DNA from: RYN-417 sp043745485 | GTDB taxonomy: Bacteria > Patescibacteriota > Saccharimonadia > Saccharimonadales > JACDBH01 | Length of the DNA: 6,026 nt | Direction of reading: 5' to 3' | NCBI GenBank assembly: GCA_043745485.1 | Contig: JAYTSU010000024.1 | Location: 1-6,026 of the forward strand | Part shown: positions 1 to 4,498 of the stretch, piece after piece | Layout of the letters: the number at the start of each line of letters is the position of its first letter | How positions within the stretch are numbered: the stretch's first letter is position 1 | Translations under genes and position numbers: made by a program | The notes under the pieces: generated by a model | The model's database searches: none | What the model was told of the DNA's origin: nothing | What the model saw: the letters and a program-made list of their open reading frames with translations, nothing else

Positions 1-33
1 AGCGTCAAATTGTAGCCCAGCGGCTAAATCACT
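1..33 (+). repeat. 33-bp direct repeat, copy A (apical loop and start of 3' arm of the hairpin element)
   Basis: These 33 bases recur without a mismatch at 2915-2947. By comparison with the complete copy C they are the apical loop (with the motif TTGTAGCCCAGCGG) and the first part of the 3' stem arm (CTAAATCACT). The 5' arm of copy A would lie upstream of the window. Identity ends abruptly at base 33, where a variable block (AGGAGCT here, CGGGCG in copy C) begins, and similarity resumes at AAAGTCCTAGGAT. The repeat is seen directly; its role is unknown. Confidence 0.9.
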
Positions 34-40
34 AGGAGCT

Positions 41-130
41 AAAGTCCTAGGATACAGGCTATGGGAGCCAATAAGTAATGGGGTAAAAGTCCTAGGAGAA
101 ATACTATTGAAGTAAGATGTATAGAACCCC
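41..130 (+). repeat. Two 45-nt tandem hairpin units (A1, A2) of the repeated element
   Basis: Unit A1 starts at 41 and A2 at 86, exactly 45 nt apart. Each opens with AAAGTCCTAGGA (A1 has AAAGTCCTAGGAT) and carries a 4-bp hairpin with a 5-nt loop at offset 17: GGCT-atggg-AGCC at 57-69 and TACT-attga-AGTA at 102-114. The stem bases differ but still pair. Unit A1 resembles unit C1 (from 2954) closely, with 20 of 23 bases matching over CCTAGGATA...GGGAGC. Stops occur in the frames, so it is not a coding repeat. It could be a structured RNA or an array of protein-binding sites. Confidence 0.7.
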
Positions 131-146
131 GACATATCTAGATGGA

Positions 147-155
147 TGTTATACT
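147..155 (+). promoter_or_regulatory. Extended -10 promoter (TGTTATACT) of the surface-protein gene
   Basis: TGT followed by TATACT (150-155) is a good extended -10 element. No convincing -35 lies 16-18 nt upstream, as is usual for this promoter class. Transcription would begin near 162, only a few bases before ATG 166, so the mRNA would be leaderless or nearly so. The same nonamer pattern (TGCTATACT) precedes ftsE at similar distance. Confidence 0.5.
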
Positions 156-165
156 TAGCATAACC

Positions 166-1050
166 ATGAAAAAACGCGCGATTTTTTTAACTATTCTCTG
201 TGTGATGATGGTAATTTCTAATAAGCAGCAGGTATATGCGGCCTGCGATAATGTCTCACAGTACGGCTCAATAACCGTAAAAATTCCCACATTACCAACG
301 AGCGGTACATACAATGTTTGGACACGAATGCAGATACCAGACGCTGAACATAGTCAGTATCGTTTGGAGATAAACGGCAAGCGCTGCTACGAAGTTGGGG
401 GAAGTAGCATAACTCCAAGCCAGTGGACTTGGGTGTCGTTTCAAGATGGCGATCTAAGTTCAAAAGTACGCTATGATTTTGATAAATCAGTTACAAACAC
501 GGCCGCGCTGATAGGCACTAACCCTGGCGTCAAGATTGACCGTTTGTTGCTTATTAAGACTGATTGTGTGCCAGCAGGAGATGGCAGCAACTGTCAGTCA
601 GACACGCTGTCTACGAGTGCTATAGATATTGCTGGAGCGACTAAAGTCCCACCCCCTAGTGACGGTCCTGTAAGTGGAATAATTATACCAACCCAAACGA
701 TTTCTCGTGCGCCAGCAACTATCTCAAAAGTGATCTATGCAGTCGATGGCAAGCAAATACCAACCGCACAAAGTTTTGGCATCGATACAACTCTATTGAT
801 CAATGGGTCTCATCATGTGGCAATGCAGATTACGATGTTAAACGGGTCTGTAACCAACGAAGCCACCACACTAACCATCGAGAATCCCCAGACTGCGTTA
901 GCTCCATTAAAACGGTGGGCCCGTCTAAACCAGCAAACAGCAGTCCTGATAAGCTCGGTAATAGGCGGGATTTTAGTGCTTATGTCGGTGTTACTTATAC
1001 TCAGGCATATACGTTTGCAAAAACGCCTTCTTTCATTCCGCGGCTTTTAA
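166..1050 (+). CDS. Secreted surface protein: CBM6/35-like beta-sandwich, Ig-like domain and C-terminal membrane anchor; function unknown
   Basis: I do not recognise a named family. Start ATG 166 gives 294 aa and a classical signal peptide (MKKRAIFLTILCVMMVIS...VYA, cut before ACDN). In-frame ATG 142 adds 8 residues but lies upstream of the likely transcription start and has no ribosome site. Positions below count from ATG 142. Residues 40-140 read as a carbohydrate-binding-like beta-sandwich: GTYNVWTRMQ, YRLEINGKRCYE, WTWVSF and a final VKIDRLLLI strand are typical of CBM6/CBM35 folds. A proline-rich linker (about 168-185) leads to an Ig-like domain (ISKVIYAVDGKQI... NGSHHVAMQITMLNGS, about 190-247). 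A membrane helix (267-288) and a basic tail RHIRLQKR follow, so the bulk lies outside the cell. Cysteines 35, 82, 142 and 151 could form disulfides. It sits 40 bp before ftsE with its own promoter. Glycan binding is inferred from fold resemblance only. Confidence 0.75.
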   Translation: MKKRAIFLTILCVMMVISNKQQVYAACDNVSQYGSITVKIPTLPTSGTYNVWTRMQIPDAEHSQYRLEINGKRCYEVGGSSITPSQWTWVSFQDGDLSSKVRYDFDKSVTNTAALIGTNPGVKIDRLLLIKTDCVPAGDGSNCQSDTLSTSAIDIAGATKVPPPSDGPVSGIIIPTQTISRAPATISKVIYAVDGKQIPTAQSFGIDTTLLINGSHHVAMQITMLNGSVTNEATTLTIENPQTALAPLKRWARLNQQTAVLISSVIGGILVLMSVLLILRHIRLQKRLLSFRGF

Positions 1051-1073
1051 AGGTGTTATGAGCGTGAGCGGTT

Positions 1074-1082
1074 TGCTATACT
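1074..1082 (+). promoter_or_regulatory. Extended -10 promoter (TGCTATACT) of ftsEX
   Basis: TGC plus TATACT (1077-1082) sits in the 40-nt gap before ftsE. The region 17 nt upstream (TGTTAT) is a poor -35. Transcription should begin at about 1089, and the ftsE ATG is at 1091. No purine-rich ribosome site exists between them (AGATTCTG only), so ftsE is probably translated from a leaderless message. Confidence 0.55.
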
Positions 1083-1090
1083 AGATTCTG

Positions 1091-1777
1091 ATGATATTAC
1101 TTGACCGTGTCAGCAAGAGTTACAGCAAGAAAAGCGATTCGACTGCCTTAGAGCGAATCTCACTTCATATAGAACCAAAAGAGTTCGTTATTATCGTTGG
1201 GCCGAGTGGTGCCGGTAAATCAACCTTGCTTAAGCTTTTAACCCGGGAAGAGAAGCCGACAAGCGGTAAGATAATAGTTGGTGGCATAGATTATGAACAC
1301 CTGAAAGACAGAGATGTACCGCGGTTGCGCCGTCGTATAGGTGTTGTGTTCCAAGATTTTAAATTGTTACCCAACAAAACCGTGTTTGAAAACGTTGCTT
1401 TTGCACTAGAGATTATTGGTATATCAACAAAAGAAATTCGCCACACAGTGCCACGTGTCCTCGATATTGTTGGACTCAAAGGCAAAGAAAAGAGCATGCC
1501 GCAGGAGCTCAGCGGTGGAGAGCGCCAGCGCGTTGCTATTGCCCGAGCCATTGTTCGTCAACCAAAAATCCTTATTGCTGATGAGCCTACAGGAAACCTT
1601 GATCCAAAACATGCCTGGGACGTAATTCGAGTGCTCGAAAAAATTAATCGTTTTGGTACAACCGTGTTACTCACGACTCATAACCAAGACATTGTTAATA
1701 AGTTAAAGCGCCGTGTCATCACTATTGAAGGCGGCAAAGTAACCAGCGACCACTCCGGGGGAACCTACAAGGCATGA
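1091..1777 (+). CDS. ftsE: Cell division ATP-binding protein FtsE
   Basis: This is the cytoplasmic ABC ATPase of the FtsEX complex, which couples ATP hydrolysis to activation of peptidoglycan hydrolases outside the membrane during division. The 228-aa length is typical of FtsE. Visible motifs are Walker A GPSGAGKST (37-45), Q-loop Q88 in VVFQDFKLLP, signature LSGGE (140-144), Walker B ILIADEP with catalytic E165, D-loop NLD (169-171) and H-loop H197 in TTHNQD. The N-terminus MILLDRVSKSY aligns with the usual FtsE start, so ATG 1091 is well supported although it lacks a Shine-Dalgarno. The stop TGA overlaps the ftsX ATG (ATGA), implying translational coupling and matched amounts of the two subunits. 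All ATPase residues are intact. Related ABC ATPases (LolD/MacB type) are excluded mainly by the ftsX neighbour. Confidence 0.95.
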   Translation: MILLDRVSKSYSKKSDSTALERISLHIEPKEFVIIVGPSGAGKSTLLKLLTREEKPTSGKIIVGGIDYEHLKDRDVPRLRRRIGVVFQDFKLLPNKTVFENVAFALEIIGISTKEIRHTVPRVLDIVGLKGKEKSMPQELSGGERQRVAIARAIVRQPKILIADEPTGNLDPKHAWDVIRVLEKINRFGTTVLLTTHNQDIVNKLKRRVITIEGGKVTSDHSGGTYKA

Positions 1778-2718
1778 ATCGTAAATTGACCACATTTTGG
1801 CGAGTTGTCATTGGAGGAGCGAACAATTTTGTAAGAAATGCTTGGCTAAGCGCGGCTGCCATGGCGGTTATGATTATTACGCTTACTATCGTCTTATTTT
1901 CAGTTATAGCAAACGCCACCTTTAGTTACACGGTCCAGACAATTCGAGACAAGATCGATATCTCTGTATACCTAAAAGACACTGTCACTGAAGAACAACG
2001 TAATGATCTTATAACTAACCTCAAGAAAACCAGTAACGTTAAAGGTGTTACGTATACTACCAAAGAGCAGGCACTTAAAAACTACATGCAGATTAACAAA
2101 GACAATCTGGATCTTCTCCTTGCCATTAATGCCACAGACAATCCGCTTCCTGCGAGCCTTCAGATTAAGCTTCTAGACCCCGATCATATAGAATCAATCA
2201 AATCATATTTAGAGAAACCAACAGTTAAAGCTCTTCAATCAGACATTACTTCATACTCAGGTGACCGTAAAGAAGCTATAGACAAGATTGCAAAAGCAAC
2301 GAGTTTTATACGTAAGGCTGGAATTGTTGGCGTCATCGTTTTTGCTCTTATCTCGGTACTTATCATTTTTAACACAATTCAAATGGCTATATTTAACCGA
2401 CGGGATGAGCTAAGTATCATGCGCTTACTAGGAGCGAGTAAGTGGTACATCCGCGGGCCGTTTTTGGTTGAAAGCTTTCTCATTGGAATTTCTTCGGCGG
2501 TCATCTCGATTGTCGTGTGTAATGCGGTATTTTCAGTGGCGAGCAGCACGCTTAATGCCAGTAGCTTTGGGCTTCTAGATATTACCTATGCCAGTACATA
2601 TTTTGCCGCACGCTTCTGGAATGTTGTTGGCGCCCAGCTACTTCTGGGAACTATAATCGGGGTCGGTTCATCCTTTGTCGCCACTCAGCGCTACCTTCGT
2701 ATCAAACACGGCAAATAG
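1774..2718 (+). CDS. ftsX: Cell division permease-like protein FtsX
   Basis: This is the membrane subunit of FtsEX. It does not transport; it passes ATP-driven conformational change to an extracytoplasmic hydrolase or adaptor. It has 314 aa with four predicted helices at about 24-46, 183-203, 230-252 and 283-303. The large extracytoplasmic domain (about 47-182) holds FtsX hallmarks: DISVYLKDTVTEEQ (62-75), YTTKEQAL (94-101) and NPLPASLQIKL (123-133). The cytoplasmic loop RRDELSIMRLLGASKWYIRGPFLVE (209-233) is the conserved FtsE-coupling segment. The start overlaps the ftsE stop by 4 nt, so it needs no ribosome site of its own. The large extracellular loop is where a coiled-coil hydrolase partner would dock, and such a protein is the next gene downstream. 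Confidence 0.95.
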   Translation: MNRKLTTFWRVVIGGANNFVRNAWLSAAAMAVMIITLTIVLFSVIANATFSYTVQTIRDKIDISVYLKDTVTEEQRNDLITNLKKTSNVKGVTYTTKEQALKNYMQINKDNLDLLLAINATDNPLPASLQIKLLDPDHIESIKSYLEKPTVKALQSDITSYSGDRKEAIDKIAKATSFIRKAGIVGVIVFALISVLIIFNTIQMAIFNRRDELSIMRLLGASKWYIRGPFLVESFLIGISSAVISIVVCNAVFSVASSTLNASSFGLLDITYASTYFAARFWNVVGAQLLLGTIIGVGSSFVATQRYLRIKHGK

Positions 2719-2755
2719 TTAATTTCTAGATATTACCTCTCATAGCCTTTCCCTT

Positions 2756-2827
2756 GGAGGTTTTAGTACAGATAATTTATCCGCTGGAGACAGTTGTACG
2801 CTCCTAAATCACTGTACTAAAACCTCC
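2756..2827 (+). repeat. Hairpin element copy B: 16-bp perfect inverted repeat, diverged relative of copies A and C
   Basis: GGAGGTTTTAGTACAG (2756-2771) pairs without mismatch with CTGTACTAAAACCTCC (2812-2827). Inside the 40-nt loop, ATTTA (2775-2779) can pair with TAAAT (2805-2809) and GGAG (2786-2789) with CTCC (2801-2804), leaving an apical loop ACAGTTGTACG. CTAAATCACT at 2804-2813 is identical to the 10-mer in copies A and C, and the loop shares TTGTA with them. Copy B has no recognisable 45-nt units after it. The lack of a T-tract argues against a simple terminator. Confidence 0.75.
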
Positions 2828-2890
2828 CACAACACCCACTTGAGCTTTTTAAGGTATATGAAAGTTTGTATCCTGAAGTTGATGTGCGTG

Positions 2891-2960
2891 GGAGTTTCGC
2901 CTGAGTGATTTAATAGCGTCAAATTGTAGCCCAGCGGCTAAATCACTCGGGCGAAACTCC
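2891..2960 (+). ncRNA. Hairpin element copy C: 22-bp stem with 26-nt loop, possible structured RNA
   Basis: Bases 2891-2912 pair with 2939-2960 over 22 consecutive positions. The only non-Watson-Crick position is T2902 opposite G2949, which is a valid G-U pair in RNA read from this strand. A further G-U and an A-U pair can extend the base (2889-2890 with 2961-2962). The loop (2913-2938) contains TAGCC-cagc-GGCTA, which could form an alternative small hairpin that competes with the top of the long stem. Bases 2915-2947 are the 33-bp repeat shared with the window start. A transcript is inferred, not shown; a DNA-level hairpin (mobile element or recombination site) is the alternative. Confidence 0.65.
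2915..2947 (+). repeat. 33-bp direct repeat, copy C
   Basis: Identical over all 33 bases to 1-33, in the same orientation and about 2.9 kb away. It forms the loop and the inner nine bases of the 3' stem arm of the 22-bp hairpin. Perfect identity within otherwise diverged flanks suggests selection on this part, or recent duplication or gene conversion. Confidence 0.9.
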
Positions 2961-3088
2961 TAGGATATAAGCTGTGGGAGCAATAGGAAAGGGTGATAAA
3001 AGTCATAGGAGATAGGCTATCTGAGCCCTTAGGTAGATGGATAAAACTGCGAGGAGATAGGCTTCGAAAGCACTGTGGAATGACGCAG
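2954..3088 (+). repeat. Three 45-nt tandem hairpin units (C1, C2, C3)
   Basis: Units start at 2954 (AAACTCCTAGGAT), 2999 (AAAGTCATAGGAG) and 3044 (AAACTGCGAGGAG), each exactly 45 nt apart. All carry a small hairpin near offset 17-29: GCT-gtggg-AGC (2971-2981), GGCT-atctg-AGCC (3015-3027) and GCTT-cga-AAGC (3061-3071). The consensus start is AAA(G/C)TCnTAGGAGATAGGCT. The first unit overlaps the end of the 22-bp stem, so the hairpin and the array are one element. The array ends about 12 nt before the -35 region of the CHAP gene. Confidence 0.7.
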
Positions 3089-3100
3089 GATAGTAGGGGC

Positions 3101-3129
3101 TTACCGTACCAGTATTCTCAGGTTATAAT
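3101..3129 (+). promoter_or_regulatory. Promoter of the CHAP hydrolase gene (TTACCG-17-TATAAT)
   Basis: A perfect -10, TATAAT (3124-3129), lies 17 nt after a weak -35, TTACCG (3101-3106). Transcription would begin near 3136, leaving a leader of about 63 nt before GTG 3199. A 7-bp inverted repeat, CTTACCG (3100-3106) and CGGTAAG (3157-3163), encloses the promoter and could be an operator or chance. A second -10-like TATAAA at 3148-3153 has no matching -35. Confidence 0.55.
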
Positions 3130-3188
3130 ATAGTGGCTGTGATATAGTATAAAGCCCGGTAAGATTATCCATAAGCATCTTGCCAATT

Positions 3189-3193
3189 AGGAG
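3189..3193 (+). promoter_or_regulatory. Ribosome binding site AGGAG deciding the GTG 3199 start
   Basis: AGGAG ends 5 nt before GTG 3199. This favours GTG over the in-frame ATG at 3235, whose upstream region has only a poor GGACC. Confidence 0.7.
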
Positions 3194-3198
3194 CATCA

Positions 3199-4401
3199 GT
3201 GTTATTATTCAATGGTCGCAGGACCAACAAAAACATGCGAAAACAAAAATCCAAAATTGATTTTAGTCTACACTTCACCCGGCAAACAGCTTTATTTGCC
3301 ATTATTATGCTTATTATTGGTACGTCTCTTGGCACCCCACTGGCTCGCGCATTAACTTATCAAGAACAAATCAACCAGCTACAAGCAGAAAACGCCGACA
3401 AACAACAGCAAAGCGGTGCGCTGCAAGTTGAAGCAGATGGACTGCAGGCAACAATCGACAGCTTACAAGTACAAATAAATGGTCTTCAGAACCAAATTAA
3501 TGAAAACACCGCCAAAAGCGTTGATCTTCAAAATCAGATTGTAGCAGCCCAGGCAGAACTTGATCAGCAAAAAAAAGTACTCGGCGAGAACATCAAGCAG
3601 ATGTACCTAGAAGGTGACATCTCAACCATAGAAATGCTTGCAACTAGTAAAGATTTGAGCGACTATTTCGACAAACAACAGTATCGTAACACCGTCAAGA
3701 ACAAGATTACTGACACACTGGATAGGGTCACTGCGCTTAAGTCACAACTTAAAGAGCAGCAAACACAACTGGACGCTCTTATTAAACAACAAGTTATACT
3801 TCAGAACCAACTCTCAGGACAAAAGTCTGAACAGGACAGACTGCTTGGGCTCAACCAAGATCAGCGGTCGTCACTTGATGCTGAGATGAAGTCCAATTAT
3901 TCCCGAATTCGTGAACTCAGACGTCAACAAGCGGCTGCAATTGCTGCATTAGCTGGCAATAATGGCACTAGTGCTGTTGGAAGTCCAATAGTCTACCGTA
4001 ACCTCGTTAATGGCGGTCGTTGTGGAGCAGGATATCCATATTGTGATTATGGGCTGGATGAGTCGGTATACGACCCATGGGGCTTATATTACGCCCGAGA
4101 ATGTGTACATTATGTCGCATGGGCGGCAACGCAGCGTGGCGCAACTATACCCAACCTTTCAGGGCGTGGTAATGCCTACCAATGGTCTGGGTCGCTTGCA
4201 GGAGTTGCATCAGTAGATAACAACCCAAATGGTGCAATGATTGTCTATTTGCCCGTAGCACCACTTGGTCACGTTGCAATGGTAGAAGAAGTATACGGCG
4301 ATGGCTGGATTCATGTCAGCCAATACAACTGGATGTGGCCAGGTAATTACAGTGAGATGGACATAAAAGTTACCTCTAACCTTGAGTTCTTCCACTTCTA
4401 A
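3199..4401 (+). CDS. Secreted coiled-coil and CHAP-domain peptidoglycan hydrolase, PcsB-like (probable FtsEX effector)
   Basis: Predicted murein hydrolase that cuts peptide cross-bridges during cell separation. The start is GTG 3199, supported by AGGAG 5 nt upstream. The 400 aa consist of a basic N-terminus, a hydrophobic segment (31-45) with likely signal cleavage after ARA (49-51), a long coiled coil (about 54-250, Gln-rich, interrupted by the PcsB-like segment IEMLATSKDLSDYFDKQ at 144-160), a short linker, and a C-terminal CHAP domain (about 272-400). CHAP hallmarks are catalytic C302 in RECVHYVAW, GNAYQW (324-329), H358 in GHVAMVEEV, and SQYNW (375-379) with a probable third polar residue. 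The architecture and 400-aa length match PcsB (coiled coil plus CHAP, activated by FtsX). Position two genes after ftsE fits, although the repeat element and a separate promoter lie between. C275 and C282 may form a disulfide. Whether it is an amidase or endopeptidase cannot be told here. Confidence 0.9.
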   Translation: MLLFNGRRTNKNMRKQKSKIDFSLHFTRQTALFAIIMLIIGTSLGTPLARALTYQEQINQLQAENADKQQQSGALQVEADGLQATIDSLQVQINGLQNQINENTAKSVDLQNQIVAAQAELDQQKKVLGENIKQMYLEGDISTIEMLATSKDLSDYFDKQQYRNTVKNKITDTLDRVTALKSQLKEQQTQLDALIKQQVILQNQLSGQKSEQDRLLGLNQDQRSSLDAEMKSNYSRIRELRRQQAAAIAALAGNNGTSAVGSPIVYRNLVNGGRCGAGYPYCDYGLDESVYDPWGLYYARECVHYVAWAATQRGATIPNLSGRGNAYQWSGSLAGVASVDNNPNGAMIVYLPVAPLGHVAMVEEVYGDGWIHVSQYNWMWPGNYSEMDIKVTSNLEFFHF

Positions 4402-4460
4402 TTATTCAGTAAAAACTTAAACATCAATAGCTTATTTTCACTTATTCCTACACAAGCGCA

Positions 4461-4469
4461 TGGTACAAT
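4461..4469 (+). promoter_or_regulatory. Extended -10 promoter (TGGTACAAT) of the S41 protease gene
   Basis: TGG plus TACAAT (4464-4469) is a good extended -10. A weak -35 candidate, TTATTC (4442-4447), lies 16 nt upstream. Transcription would begin near 4476, giving a short leader that includes the AGAGGA ribosome site. It marks the protease gene as a separate unit from the CHAP gene. Confidence 0.5.
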
Positions 4470-4484
4470 AGTGCTACTACATAA

Positions 4485-4490
4485 GAGGAA
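4485..4490 (+). promoter_or_regulatory. Ribosome binding site (GAGGAA) supporting the GTG 4499 start
   Basis: AAGAGGAA ends 8 nt before GTG 4499. The next in-frame ATG, at codon 15, has no comparable site upstream. Confidence 0.65.
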
Positions 4491-4498
4491 TCCAGTCT

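Larger units (their letters stand above)
2719..3098. other. Non-coding intergenic stretch ftsX to CHAP gene
   Basis: No plausible gene lies here on either strand: ORFs are short and none has a ribosome site. Instead it holds, in order, a 16-bp perfect inverted repeat with a 40-nt loop (2756-2827), an AT-rich linker without recognisable content (2828-2890), a 22-bp hairpin containing the 33-bp repeat (2891-2960), and three 45-nt units (2954-3088). No stem is followed by a T-tract, so I see no clear intrinsic terminator for ftsEX. Confidence 0.75.

Noticed and set aside
41..130. 45-nt units as a repeated 15-residue peptide
   Set aside because: 45 is divisible by three, but stops (TAG in CCTAGG, TAA in AAGTAATG) break the frames and no start with a ribosome site exists.
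218..463. Minus-strand and alternate-frame ORFs over the genes (e.g. 218-463, 1291-1551, 4933-5199)
   Set aside because: All lie inside strong + strand genes, have no ribosome sites and show no recognisable domain; they are shadows.
1087..1093. CTGATGA as a hammerhead ribozyme core
   Set aside because: No paired GAAA strand or stems in the required places; the bases belong to the ftsE start.
2812..2850. Rho-independent terminator for ftsEX
   Set aside because: The strong stem is followed by CACAACACCC, not T residues; the later T5 (2846-2850) has no adjacent GC-rich stem.
2756..2960. Integron attC sites (folded hairpins with variable stems)
   Set aside because: No GTTRRRY-type core or cassette ORFs are seen, and here the loop is conserved while the stem varies, opposite to attC sites.
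2954..3088. CRISPR-like array
   Set aside because: The 45-nt units have no constant repeat separated by unique spacers; similarity runs through most of each unit and decays. There are only two or three units and no cas genes.
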